64,000 nt of DNA from Corythucha ciliata. Lineage: Eukaryota; Arthropoda; Insecta; Hemiptera; Tingidae. The position numbers and the translations under genes are program-made. The stretch lies in assembly GCA_038030265.1 (NCBI GenBank), contig CM075941.1:9114001-9178000 (forward strand), read 5' to 3'. Each line of letters starts with the position of its first letter. Position 1 is the first letter of the stretch. The notes beneath the pieces are model-generated. The model was not told where the DNA came from. It made no database searches and saw only the letters and a list, made by a program, of their open reading frames with translations. Positions 1-11,208 of this stretch are shown here, piece by piece.

Positions 1-1092
1 AAGCACACCCTCACTTTCGGAGTAAGAGCTGTCAAATTCAACCTAAAATCTCGTCGATTTGTACGTCCACCACCCCCTAAAAGACTCCGTTGGTCAACCG
101 CAGTTGAGCAATCGCAAAAAGATAACGTTGAAGACCACGAAGTGACTATAATATCCACGTCATCTTCGTCATTTGAAGTTTCCTCGTCATCTTCAGCATC
201 GTCAACCTCAAAATTGATGGAAGTCAGGATTTTCAAGGAAAGGTGCTTTGCGGTGACAAAAGCAGTTATAGAGCTGCATTCTAAACTTTATTTGGGGTTG
301 CCTAGTGGCTGTTATTTTGTTATCAACACCTTAAGCATTGCAACGAACTTGCCTGAAAGAAACATAATGATTGTATTGAAAAAAATTCGGACGAATCACC
401 AATTTGCTGTACTTGGCCACGATTTCGGCTTGTCTGAGGGAAGTGTGTCTAAAATCTTTCACCATTCGCTGCCACCTATTGCAGCTGAACTTAAAAAATT
501 GGTGTTTTGGCCAGACAACGACCAAGTTTACGAGGCACTTCCCATCCCCTTCAGAAAAAATTATTGGGGAGTAATTTCCATAATAGATTGTTTCGAAATT
601 CAGATAGAACGACCGAGTGACGCTGTTAAGCAAGCTCTAACGTGGTCAGAGTATTATGGTTGCAATACATATAAGTACTTAATTTCATGTACTCCGAGTG
701 GGTTTGTTAATTTCATATCGGAAGGGTTTGGAGGAAGAATTTCCGACAAACTGATTTTGGCAGAGAGTGGCTACCTACAAAATGTTAAAGCTGGGGACCA
801 AGTTTTAGCGGATAGGGGTTTTAAAGAGGTGAGTTCTATCATTGAACAACTCGGAGCCTCATTAGTTCGTCCTCCGAGTGTGAAATCTGGGGTAAAATTA
901 TCAAAGAAGGAAGTCAGTGAATCGCGGAAAATTGCAAGTTTGAGGATTCACGTTGAGAGAGTTATTAACAGAGTACGTGAGTTCAAAATCCTCACTCCAC
1001 ATTCTACCGTGGATAACAAATTATTGCACTACTTGGACTCAATTGTATATTGTGTTTGTGGAATTATTAACTTACAGAGCCCAATAAATTAA
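1..1092 (+). CDS. DDE transposase (HTH_Tnp_4 + DDE_Tnp_4), ISL2EU type, 5' partial
   Basis: The frame is open from base 1 to the TAA at 1090-1092; the first possible internal start is a GTG at 142, but the coding frame clearly runs upstream of it. Counting from 142, residues about 74-106 resemble the HTH_Tnp_4 helix-turn-helix (KKIRTNHQF...GLSEGSVSKIF). The catalytic domain follows: IIDCFE with the first Asp near 149, VLADRGF with the second Asp near 224, and RIHVERVINR with the Glu near 272. This DDE spacing is typical of the PIF/ISL2EU group. A basic, proline-rich stretch precedes the serine-rich region. Related proteins often have an N-terminal THAP finger, which here would lie off the window. 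No internal stop is seen, so the visible part may be functional. Confidence 0.8.
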   Translation, partial: KHTLTFGVRAVKFNLKSRRFVRPPPPKRLRWSTAVEQSQKDNVEDHEVTIISTSSSSFEVSSSSSASSTSKLMEVRIFKERCFAVTKAVIELHSKLYLGLPSGCYFVINTLSIATNLPERNIMIVLKKIRTNHQFAVLGHDFGLSEGSVSKIFHHSLPPIAAELKKLVFWPDNDQVYEALPIPFRKNYWGVISIIDCFEIQIERPSDAVKQALTWSEYYGCNTYKYLISCTPSGFVNFISEGFGGRISDKLILAESGYLQNVKAGDQVLADRGFKEVSSIIEQLGASLVRPPSVKSGVKLSKKEVSESRKIASLRIHVERVINRVREFKILTPHSTVDNKLLHYLDSIVYCVCGIINLQSPIN

Positions 1093-1477
1093 AGTATTAC
1101 TACTACCAATTAAAAATTATTTTCTCCTTGCTTAACTTTCAACAATCTCCTACCTTCTTCCACCTATCACATAATCTCAGCGTTTCGCCATTGTGACTTC
1201 AAGTAAGGATTGAGTACACCCTATCCCCTTGACGAAAAGATGACTAAAATAACTGGCCAGGTAGTAGTTTCCCAATTGAGAATTCAGAGACTAAGGCCAG
1301 GGTCGACCACATGGGTTTAAAGTTCCGTTTAACACTAAGCTGAGCTTAAGAGCTCACAACCCAATCAGAAATTGGTGTTATGAATACAAAATCTTTCAAA
1401 ACCTTAAACGGACTATATTGGGAATGTTTATGAACAAGTTCATTATCAAAACAGTAATTATATTTATTTTTCCATTT

Positions 1478-2813
1478 CTATGCGTCATTTTTAATTATAC
1501 TTTTTTTGAGTATTGGAAAAATGTACTTCTTCCAAAAGTTTTGGCTGTCAGCTAAGATTTTTTTTATGAAATCGTCGTCTCTTTCAACCCACTTCAGCTG
1601 AACTTCACCATTTTGCTCAAAATCTGGACTAGCCACAACAAAAAGCCCTTTTTTCCGTCCGCAAAAAAACATTTGCAGTTGCAGTTGTGCCAAGTATTTT
1701 GAGCCAATCACACCGGCTTCATTCAGGTACGCAACACTCGTTTTTCTGGATGACGGGCACTTGACTTCCACGACGAAATCGCAGGCTGAGCCATCGGGGG
1801 AGGCGCCGAAAACAGGATAATCCCTGTTCAGATAAAGCCCACATTTCTGTACAGAGGTCCCGACCAGTGCGGCTACTTTTTTTATGACCGACGATTCCAT
1901 TGTTTTCCCCCTTTTCATAAACGTCGTTTCTATCCGTGAATCAGCATCTGTAAATAATGTTCCTTGTTACATAAGAACCATGACAGTAACATTGAAATTA
2001 GCGGACCTAAAATCTTATTAACGAGGGAGCCGTCTTCAGTGTTGCATCGAGATGCTTCGTGGACGGTTGATGCTGTTATTCGGCCATACCGCAGTTCATA
2101 CCACATATTGTTTTCACTTTGCCCAACTGTGTTTCGTTCGACCATGACGCAGCCTTCCGGAGTCATGCAAGTTCGACAGTAGTCGATAAAGTTTTGGGCA
2201 GTGATCCCAGCCAAAGGCATAGATTTTCTGAACCTTGCCCAGAGACCGTGTACGCTCAAATTCAACAGCTCATCATCGTGATCACTCAATATCGATCGAA
2301 GGGCATTGCTCGCTTTGTTCTCGCGACATCCACGTAACACGGCTTCCACAAATGAAAACGATGTCGGGGCCGGAGTATTCGAATAGTTTTCGCACGCTTC
2401 GCTAAGTTTAATAAACTTCTTATCGACAGCGGCAGACAGCCGGCTCTTTTTCCAGTATGCGACAACTGAAGTTGGAGAAGGTTCCTCACTACGCCGATGA
2501 AGCCAAAATAAAAATGTTACCAGATGCTTGCATCCGCCTAAAAAAGTGAAACCGCAAAAATAACGTCTATATCTCCTAAATAACAAAGAGAATCATGCAC
2601 AGTACACGGTGTATACCTGAAGAGGCAACACATCCCAAGCACTCTCCCTTAACGATTTTGTCATCGTTTTCGTCTATTACAACCTGCACGGAATACGGTT
2701 TGATCCAAATTTTGTGCTCGGGAGTGATTCTCCCATACACTTCAACTACATTTTTGTCCCGTCGGACCTCCACATATCCGACACACTGGTCGCTGTACTC
2801 CTGTCGGGCTGAC
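1478..2813 (-). CDS. SWIM zinc finger + YqaJ-type (lambda-exonuclease-like) nuclease, spliced
   Basis: Three minus-strand exons join cleanly with GT-AG introns: about 2813-2617, 2537-2007 and 1947-1478, with introns of 79 and 59 bases. The first junction joins VASSG to GCKHLVTFLF and completes a SWIM-like CxxC...CKH finger. The second junction restores the frame exactly (phase 1 into phase 1). The C-terminal part has a WYELRYGRITAS motif, then ASPDG, VEVKCPSS and KYLAQLQLQMFF; the D...ExK residues (SPDG, EVK) are those of the YqaJ/lambda exonuclease fold. In ISL2EU elements this protein is the second gene; its role in transposition is not settled. The upstream exon begins at a good acceptor at 2814-2815, so a further 5' exon is probable and was not found. 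The reading frame looks intact after splicing. Confidence 0.75.
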
Positions 2814-2870
2814 CTAAACAGGAAGCGCGATAGATCACGTAATGAATACCGGAAATAATCGTGATAGAAA

Positions 2871-5385
2871 ACGTTTAATTTTAGAGCTTACCTTTATAGT
2901 TTAACTCCTCTTCATTCCACCCCGCTGTCAATATTCTGGCTAATAAAAGCACACACTGCAAAAGCAGAAACGCGTGGGAGATTTTGGGTTGAAGCCTTTT
3001 CAAAACCTTGTCTCAACATTTTTTTTTTTCACGTCCACAGAAAATTGTCGCGGTAGTTTTGTAACGCTTAAAGAAATAACTTCCCCGTAATCTCTATTAC
3101 TTATTCATCAAATTAAAATATACAACATTCGGAAACGCTGATACGGATCGCTTCAAGAAGGGTATAAAGTATAAGCCAACTTGAAGTGTATAGCACGTGA
3201 CGTCACCTCGACTCAGCGGGGGAAACAAGATGGCCCCGGGTCGTTTATTTCAGCTTCAAAATTCACAACTTTTAAAAATTCGTGAATATTTTGTTATCCA
3301 ATCAATGATTTTGAAATTAGCATCATAATTCTTATAATTTTACATTTTTCACGAAAAAAATATTTTTGAAAAATGGGCAAATTCCCTATTGTAGTGGCAG
3401 CCATGCGCCTTTTGATACCGTGTCGGCGCCACTGTAGTGTTGGCAACTGGGGCAGCCCCCATAAAGATCCCATCAGGGTTCTTTGCATCTCGGCTGGTGT
3501 ATAACACGCCAGATTCAAAGTTTTCAGTCAAAAATAGCTATAGTTTCCGTGTGCGCAGTCATATACTCTCCTCACATGAATCAACAATTACTCGGATATG
3601 ATTATGTGGTAGCGAGTTTTGGGTAGTAAAATGACTTTTGTATAAACAATACCAATGTCAGCTAACTGGTAAGTTGACACTTTCTAATTCAGTTGGTTGA
3701 TGGTGAGTTCTAATGCATTTAAATAGCCAAGTCTGTTCTCGGGGCTGAAGATTTTTAGACAAAATTGATTCTAATACCAAACATGAAGTAACCAAAATCT
3801 CCTCTGTACCACTTTCCGATGTCACAGATCCCCAAACTCGCGTAAACCCAAAAGAAGTGGCATGCGAAAACCTATATCGGAGTCTTGGTCAATTGATCCG
3901 ATGTTAATCCCTTAAAAATAGCGAATAAAATTGTCGTTCCTAACTAATTGTCGTTAAAACGTGTATTGGAATTTGTTACTGTGAAAATTGTTATCTTCTC
4001 GAGCCATACACAATCGAAGCTACTCCCCCACCACCCTCATCAACCGCTGACCTGAAGAAGAGCCTTGCTAGCGGTTCCAACCCTAATGCAAGCCTCATTA
4101 TATCCCCCTCTGTATAGTTGCTTCTCTTATTCAACAATAGTGTACATCAGGAAATCCCTCTTGCACTCTTCCTTCTTCCTCACTCATGTGACGCGCATTA
4201 ACGCCAATTTTAATCTGCGATTTATCGATTAAAATGAACCACCGAGCGAGAGCTAACCCCTTGAGCACGCCACCTATAGAATTCCTTTCACTCCTCTCTC
4301 GCGAACTGCACGTTCTACTTGGTGTCAACCGCGTGTGATACGAATGAAATTCCTCGGGTAATTAAAACCGTGAGAGAGACAAGTCTTCCGATTAAAAATT
4401 CAATTCTCGTAGGATACATTTTTTTTTTTCTCGGCCACAAATGACTCGGCGGTATTTTAATTCGAAAAACACTTTCAAGAGACAAAAACTCGATCAATTA
4501 CGCTCAAATTGGCGAGTTGTTTGCTTTTTAGCCTCTAGATGAGAGAGGGTGAGAGATGAACTCCACGTGTTACCATACCATAGGCTTTCTTTTTACATTA
4601 TTTTCATCTCTTGAAATTAAAGCGAACAATAAGAATGTTTTATTCTTTTAAAATCATTTTAGTACTACGCTATGGTTTGTTTTTACTGGCGTAATACGGA
4701 TCTCTTATTATTTTTAAAGAGAGAAGAACCCTACCTTCTCCGCATGGCATAATTTTCTTCATTCTTGAGGCATAACTGAAAATGAAAGTGGTCGCAATAA
4801 ACCTCAAGATTTCTGGTTTTCCTCTTTTAAATTATTAAAATGGGTTGTTTTATAGAGTGTAATTTTTTATTTGGTGTGATTTCATTTGCTAAAAGGGGGT
4901 TTTTTTTTATTAATGTTTAAAAGGAGAGAAGTTTGAAATTCAACAAGAATGGAAGTAGCCAAAAACAGGTGCTCCAATAATTGGTTTCTCTCGCACTCAG
5001 CTACGAAACGGGGAATTTAAAAGTCCTGCACACACGGAGACAGGAAAAAGAGGCACAAGAACGCAGGCGCAAGTTCTGGTGGCATGAAATAGCACAACTT
5101 CTGTCGAGGGGATGTTCACGCGTAGTTTAGGCTTTCTATCAGCTTCTCTGATAGGAAAATACGTCATTGAAGTAGTTTGAACTTGGAGGAAGTATGATTC
5201 TCGTGTTTGAAGGGCGTTTCGCTTTTCATTTACTACGCCAAACACAATCGAAGCTGCCTCTTTTTATTTTAGACACGAATAGTCCACCAAGCTATTCCTA
5301 TAGGAATAAACGGTCAGTTTGTCATGTGAGTTGTCACTTTAATTATTTTAGAAAGCGCTAATCGTCACATTTTGAGGTGCGAGTC
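2871..5385. other. No gene recognised
   Basis: A/T-rich sequence with short open frames only, none with a recognisable motif. No long repeat was matched to the rest of the window. Confidence 0.5.
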
Positions 5386-5445
5386 CAGGCGCGGATCCAG
5401 AGTCGGCTCTCAAGGAGGGGGCCATGACCCCATGAAACGCCGTAA
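5386..5445 (+). repeat. Dispersed repeat module with GGATCC and GGGGCCATGACCCC
   Basis: GGCGCGGATCCAGAG followed by GGGGGCCATGACCCC. A related module occurs inverted at 17,990-18,085. In both places it lies near a family A array, so it may be a terminal segment of the element that carries the array. Confidence 0.5.
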
Positions 5446-5989
5446 CTGTTTGGCTAAAATATTCCTGGTCCCTAATGAAGTGAACTCAACCTATGGGTGG
5501 AAAGGCATGGCCTCTCATGTCCCGCCACTGGAACTTCTGAGTTATTTGGACTCGCGGTGAACCCAATAATCTGCAAGTTCGACCTCACTTCAGCCTTATC
5601 TTTTGACCTCTTTGCGACACGTAGGGGCAATTGGGCAAAAAAAAAAAGAGTAAAAACCGCGAATTTAGAGGTTTCTCAACAAAGGGAGTCCAAAAATCGA
5701 GACGAATTTCTGATCAGATGAGTGGTTGAAGTGGTTCTCACTGCAATGCCACCATTTTTGACTATTTATTGCTCACGTTCGCATAAGCTTGAGGGCAGTA
5801 AATTGAACAAGCTATCAACACAGCTGCCTGAATTACAGCAGAGTTCCAAGCCTCGGTACACGGCAAAGCATCAACCTTGGCAGGCGGGTAATCCAGGGAG
5901 GGGCTCAATGGGGCTTGGAGCCTCCTCCATCAGTTCAGTGGGTAAGGTGGAGATGGTGGGAAAAAACGACTGGTTCATCAATTGAGTCA

Positions 5990-6930
5990 ATTAAAATTTT
6001 ACAGACTGAAAAGCCTCTTATTTGACCATTTCGCATGGCACGAATCGCGTCATTTGAGCCGTATACATGACGGAAATGCAGTACAGCCATTTTAATGGCG
6101 TGAAGTCTAAGTATCTGGTCATTTATTGAGCACGAACGGTCAGTTTCACCATTTCCCGGGCACAATTTGTCGGTTTAGCAAATTTTAGGGCGTGATTAGT
6201 CAATCAAGCAATTTTACAGCACAATTTCAAGCATGAATCGTAAGATCAACCATTTATAGCCGCTTTTTTAACCAATTTTTGAGAGTGATAGCTCCAGTTT
6301 GACAATTTTTACTACGCAAACTGTCAGTTCATTTCTAGCGGGCGAGAATTATTCAGTGTGATATTTTCAGGGCGCAAAAATCCGTCTTTTTAGTCTAGAG
6401 TACGAACTCTGTTTAGCGATTATCAAGGGCTGAACCATTTTGTGGAGCACAAACAATCAGTTTTGCCATTTTTATGGTACAAAATAGTCCGCCGTACCAT
6501 TTGCAGGTTGCGAATGGTCAGTTCACCATTTCCAATGTGCAAATTGTCAGGTCATTTACATGTAAGAGGAATGAATATTAGCCTCAGCGATATTTTGAGA
6601 GCAAAAATCATCAGTTTTGCCATTTTTTGAAGCGAGAATTGTCAATTTGGCCATTTTAAGAGCAGGAATCACCTGTTCAGACATTTTAGGACGCTAGCCA
6701 ATTTTAGATTGCTTGAAGTCCGTTTAGCTTTTTTTAAAGCGAGAATTTCCCCACACGTTTTGTCAGTTCAGCCATTTTCAAGGCGCTAATAGTTAGTTTT
6801 GCCACTTTGGGGGTGCTATTACCTTTAGTTTAGCCGTTTTTATGGTGGGAATAGTCATAGCTTGGCTTCTTTTAGGCACTGAATGGCTGTCAAGCCATTT
6901 TTAGTTTAGCGAAATAGACAATTTCCTAAG
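5990..6930 (+). repeat. Degenerate ~30-bp tandem array, family A
   Basis: The unit resembles GCGAATCGTCAGTTT followed by GCCATTTTTAGGGC. Copies are diverged and spaced about 28-40 bases. Short frames inside it are not genes. Confidence 0.75.
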
Positions 6931-7303
6931 CAATGAAAATTAAGACAAATTGTCGATCGGAAGAATATCAATGGAAGAGTTCTCACAGTTATCTCACTTC
7001 CTGCACCCTAACTTTCCCGCGGACAGGCCTGCAGGCCAAGGAAGAATCTCGATGCTTGTGGACCTTTCGGGGCAGCTCAGGGGCCTAGGGGCCGCATGAG
7101 AGATCCAAGGACGCTGTTTAAGACGCAGTGGCAACCACACCGCTGTTTCTGTTACCAACCGCTCGTACTAGTGACCCTGGAGTCGATAAAACCGGCTGAT
7201 ACCAACGACCACGACGTGAAACATTCTTTATTTTTAAATTTATTAATTTATTGTTAAACATGGTTCGGGGACTTATAAATCACGTGTGCCTCAGACCAGA
7301 ACC
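6931..7303. other. No gene recognised
   Basis: G/C-richer stretch with a GGCCTGCAGGCC palindrome near 7026. No coding signal. Confidence 0.4.
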
Positions 7304-7306
7304 TTA

Positions 7307-7330
7307 GGGCCGTATTCATAGTCCTCACTC
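7307..7330 (+). repeat. Left terminal inverted repeat of PIF/Harbinger element
   Basis: Pairs with 11,064-11,087 with 23 of 24 bases complementary. It directly follows the TTA duplication. Confidence 0.9.
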
Positions 7331-7587
7331 ATTTGAAGAAAACACTCCCACTTGATGAAGTGGAGGGTGCCCTCAAGCATGCGATGCGCATTTCATAGTC
7401 TGAGTGCCGCGTTCACTTGAGTGAGTTCTGGATTCCATCCACTCATCATGAAGTGGAGTGTACCCTCGAGTAACGAACGGGTCAGAACGGGTCGGCGGGT
7501 GATAATGCATCAGGTTGTCATAGGAACTTGCGAATCAGTTTACCTGGGCTAGTGCATTGTGGATTTTGCTAGCTCTTCATCAGTAAA

Positions 7588-8746
7588 ATGGGGTCCAAAA
7601 GAGCTATTTTTTCTTCTGAAGAAAAAATCAGACTTCGAGAGCTGGTGATTGAAAACCGAGAAGTAGTCGAAAATAAAAAAAGTGATGTGGTGTCCCTCTC
7701 CGAGAAAAAAAAAATGTGGGACAAAATTACGGACGTTTTCAATAGCGTTCCTTCGAACCAACAGGTAAGCGAAACTTATAATTTTACTTATTGTACCTTT
7801 ACACGAGATTTCATCGTTGCAGAGAACCGCCAACCAACTCAGAAAATGTTGGGAGAATATTAAGTTTAGGCGTAAAAGTGAGCTCGCTGCAGAGAAGAGA
7901 GAACGACTAAAAACCGGAGGTGGATCCTTTTCGTTGTCGGTGCCGGACGACCCTGAGCTAGATGGTATGGGAGTAGACGTCGAGTTGGTCGGGGCCGTCG
8001 ACAGCGACACTTGGACTTTGAATTCCAAAGTATTCGGCAAGGATACCACCGAAATGGTTGAACGACCATCGACTTCTTCACAACGAGACCCACTGGATTC
8101 AGGTGTTTATTTTTGTATTCGAGCAGGTAGATTGAAGGAATTCGCAATACGTTTGATTGAAAGAAGTAAAACGACATAAGCCGTTAAAGACTATACTTTT
8201 GACTTAAATAAGACAAATTTTCAATTGTTTTTTTCCTGCGACGTCTTTCAATCTCCTATGCTTTAGTCCGTAATGTTTTTGCGTTAACTCTTCATCCCTA
8301 TAAGTACGCATCTTTCTTCGAGTACTCATTTACTTTACAGGAAATCTGTCTTCGAGAGATACAGTCTCGTTTTTCGTTAACGCAGATGCTCCATCTGTGT
8401 TCTCAGCAGCTCCTGCTGAGTCGGGTCATCAGGAGGTCCCATCTCGCTCAGGTGAGTGGTAATGCATCATGTTAGTGCTTCCCCCAACCCAAACCCAAAC
8501 CGGCATGGACTGGCAAATTGGCATTGTGAAGGACTTATACTTATCCTTTGTTATATTACAGGAAAGCCACGAAAGTTGGCGGAGGAGATTGAGTTGAGGA
8601 AGCTCCGCAACGAGCAATTGCTGGAGCATGAAACGGCTCTTCACGAGCTGCGGCTCTCGCAAGAAAAAATTAAACTCGAGCTACTGGAGTGGCAAGTAGC
8701 CAGAGAAAAAAAAAGGCTGAGAGAGAGGATAGGATTTTCGATCTAA
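7588..8746 (+). CDS. Myb/SANT-like DNA-binding protein of PIF/Harbinger, four exons
   Basis: Exons 7588-7764, 7823-8102, 8341-8451 and 8562-8746 join through GT-AG introns with matching phases, giving one frame to a TAA. The N-terminal domain (KRAIFSSEEKIRLRELV...ENKKSDVV...KMWDKITDVFNS, then RTANQLRKCWENIK and EKRERLKTGGG) is the Myb/SANT-like trihelix domain seen in the accessory protein of PIF/Harbinger elements. In known elements this protein binds element ends and helps bring the transposase into the nucleus. The last exon is a charged, probable coiled coil (RKLAEEIELRKLRNEQLLEHE...). After an A9 run at about 8706-8714 the expected coil continues in another frame to a stop at 8791-8793, so a slip in the A run may have shortened the tail. 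Confidence 0.85.
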
Positions 8747-9421
8747 CGGAACAAAAATTAGTTATGGAAATTAAAAAACTCGAAAAAGAATAAAAAACGT
8801 GAGATTTTGAATTTAAAGAAGTGTCTCTTTTCGCCATGGAAAATAAATCGAAAACTACGGAAAAAATATATCAAAATCTTTAGAATAATTTTAGTCCGGG
8901 AGGCCACCGTTTGAAAAATCCGGGTCATTTGATCGTGTCTGGCACCTGTGCAGGACGTTTTTTATGGTCAAGTATGGTCAAGCTAGATGACTGTTCTGAG
9001 ATCGCCAGTTCCGTGGGACAGGGGCTCACAGCAGAGCTAGCTATTGGCAAACACACCTTTGGGCTGCTTGAAAACGGCTGGCAAGTGTAAAAATTGGTGG
9101 GAAACGACATTTTACTCTCGCCAGTCTTTTTCAAACTTGATAAATTTTTGCATAAGAAATCCTCAACACGTTGTAGGTACCTATTTAATTTAATTTTTTT
9201 AAAATGAAATTTCAATTTATGACATCTTGCCTTGCCTTGGAGCCTCCCACAATCGTAATGACTACAATGGAACTACTTGTAGACTAATTTTTAATTAAAC
9301 TTGTAAACTATAATACATTTCGCCTTCTTCAACTAAAATGACGAGAAATGAACTCCTCCCTTATGACCCGCCCACTTTCCGTGTTAGGATTGGCTGGCGT
9401 CGAAACTTCGCGGATTGCTGT

Positions 9422-10824
9422 CTACCTCGCATTGTCATCTTCTGTTGGATCCCAACAGTCTTCCTCACTTAACCCGATATTGTGTATTATGGCGCAGGCT
9501 GTCACACATTTTTGAGGCTGTTTTGCAGTTCGAAGTATAGACATGGGAATCTACGTTTTAATAAGCCGATGGTTCTCTCGACACCGCTTCTAGTGGTTTT
9601 ATGCGCCTTATTATACCTCAGTTCAGACACTGTGACAGGGTTCAAGAGGGGCATATAAATGTACCGTCTCTGTGGATATCCACTGTCTCCAAGAACGTGG
9701 CCCATTGTCGACCATTCTTGCTCAAGACGTACTCGGATCGAACTATTCTCGAATATCCTAGTGTCGTGAACGGACCCTGGCCACCGACAAACTATGTCTA
9801 AGATTTCTTTGTCTGGGCCAGCGACTATTTGAACGTTGATGGAGAAAAAAGATTTCCTATTCCTGAAAACTTCTGGTTGGTCACCTCCTGGACTCTTGAT
9901 GGGTATATGGGTCCCATCGATCAATCCAATGACTCCAGGAAATCCAGCTTTTTTGTAGAAGTTGTTCCAGGTTTTCTTGATCTCCACTGGAGTGCTCGGT
10001 AGCTTGATAAAATGACCAATTCTCTGGCAAAGGGCTTCAGATACTTCTTTAACAATTCGACAGACCGATGATTGACTGATCATAAACAAGTCGGAGCAGA
10101 TAATCTAAAAAGGAGGGTTCAGCAAAGTATGAATCAGACAAATATTTGTGAATTTTGAAAGACGTCACAAACGTTAGCTGATAGACGACACGGACAGAGA
10201 GTTAACTCACCCTAATAGGTCAGAAGTATAGACACAAAAATTTGGTTAGTCGAGATCATGGTACACGAGGATTCTAAACGGAGGGAAGCTTCATGCTTTT
10301 GAGAGGCAACTGTGCACACGCAGACAACAGACCACTTCCATTATGAACGTTACCTGGAACGAAGCAGTAGCGTAGAATCGTAGTGCCACCAACACCTTTA
10401 TTAAAGGGCAGATCGGTAACCCTCTTTTATCCTCTCTTTCCCCAAGTGGGTAAATAAGAGGGAGCAAAGTATGTACGACCGTTTCCTTTCGAAACCTGAA
10501 TCTATACCGGAATTGGTAGTTGTCATACGACTCAATGGGATTCAAGGTATCTCTAATGTACCTACAACAACGTTACAGAGTTCATCATTTCAGCACACTC
10601 CAACTCTTTTGTACTACAAACTGATGGCATGAACCATAGAATATACATCAATCGACTACGGTTATTTATGTTCTCTGAACGCCCACTAAACTACGCACTA
10701 ATGTATGAAAGGTAAACAAAAACAAGATTGGAGTGAAGTACCTTTTTGGTATTCGACGAATATTAATAAATTCGTCGTAATCATCGTCGTATTCGTCCAA
10801 AAGAAAGAATAAGTCATGATCCAT
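9422..10824 (-). CDS. HARBI1-type PIF/Harbinger transposase, three exons, one frameshift
   Basis: Exons 10824-10742, 10552-10354 and 10104-9422 on the minus strand join with GT-AG introns and agreeing phases. The protein starts with an acidic leader (MDHDLFFLLDEYDDDYDEF), then the usual N-terminal region (NPIESYDNYQFRYRFRF, LPICPLIKVLVALRFYA), a helix-turn-helix (MISQSSVCRIV) and the DDE core: IDGTH, GDSGY and VERTIGLLKRRF. All three acidic residues are present. Near 9530-9545 a one-base shift breaks the frame; the original frame ends at 9502, while the expected tail (TACAIIHNIG, then SEEDCWD) runs on in the next frame to a TAG at 9422-9424. This is the likely source of mobility for elements with the same ends. 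Confidence 0.88.
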
Positions 10825-11063
10825 GATGATGATAAGCGGCGTTATTGGAACTGAGTGCAACCTCAAGGGGACTCGGGGGCTCCCTTGAAATTGGAGAGGT
10901 TCAAGTTGAAGAAGCACTAAACTTTTTCAGCGAGTTGCGTTTGTGGAATACGACTTGAGAGACCCCTCAAGGGTTCTCTCCAATCTTGAGTTGGAGAGCG
11001 TTCTATGAAAGTCAACTCATTCATGCGCATGCACCAACGCCCACTTGAGGGATTACTCCACTT

Positions 11064-11087
11064 GAGTGAGGACTGTGAATACGGCCC
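11064..11087 (-). repeat. Right terminal inverted repeat of PIF/Harbinger element
   Basis: Complement of 7,307-7,330. It is followed by TTA at 11088-11090. Only 12 bases separate it from the next LTR. Confidence 0.9.
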
Positions 11088-11099
11088 TTAGACCCTATA

Positions 11100-11208
11100 T
11101 GTAATATCTCGAGCGCGCGTACAAATTAGTTAAGTCTCAACGGAAAACTAACTTTATTTTTTATCGAACAATTTATCATTATGTTGTTAATTACTTCGGT
11201 ATATAACA
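11100..11208 (-). repeat. 3' LTR of Gypsy 1
   Basis: TGTAATATCTCG...TATAACA on the + strand. It matches 17832-17939 except for one extra base in a TCATTATG stretch. The integrase frame runs into it and stops inside it at about 11126. Confidence 0.92.

Larger units (their letters stand above)
1..2870. mobile_element. ISL2EU (IS4EU)-type DNA transposon, left end outside window
   Basis: Two convergent genes, a DDE_Tnp_4-type transposase on + and a SWIM/YqaJ-exonuclease gene on -, sit tail to tail with about 385 bases between their stop codons. This pairing is known for ISL2EU elements of the PIF/Harbinger-ISL2EU group. The transposase frame is still open at base 1, so the element begins outside the window. 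I could not find the right terminal repeat; the limit near 2,870 is only where the exonuclease coding signal fades. The 1,093-1,477 spacer holds no gene. Confidence 0.72.
7307..11087. mobile_element. PIF/Harbinger transposon, apparently complete
   Basis: It is flanked by TTA on both sides (7304-7306 and 11088-11090), the TWA target duplication typical of PIF/Harbinger. The 24-bp terminal inverted repeats (7307-7330 and 11064-11087) start GGGCCGTATTCA and differ at one base. Inside are a Myb/SANT-like gene (+) and a HARBI1 transposase (-) in convergent orientation, the standard two-gene arrangement. Length is 3,781 bp. One frameshift in each gene is the only visible damage, so this is a young copy. 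Confidence 0.92.

Noticed and set aside
3294..5245. Several short frames with hydrophobic or basic stretches
   Set aside because: None is over about 90 codons, none has a motif, and no splice-compatible neighbours were found.
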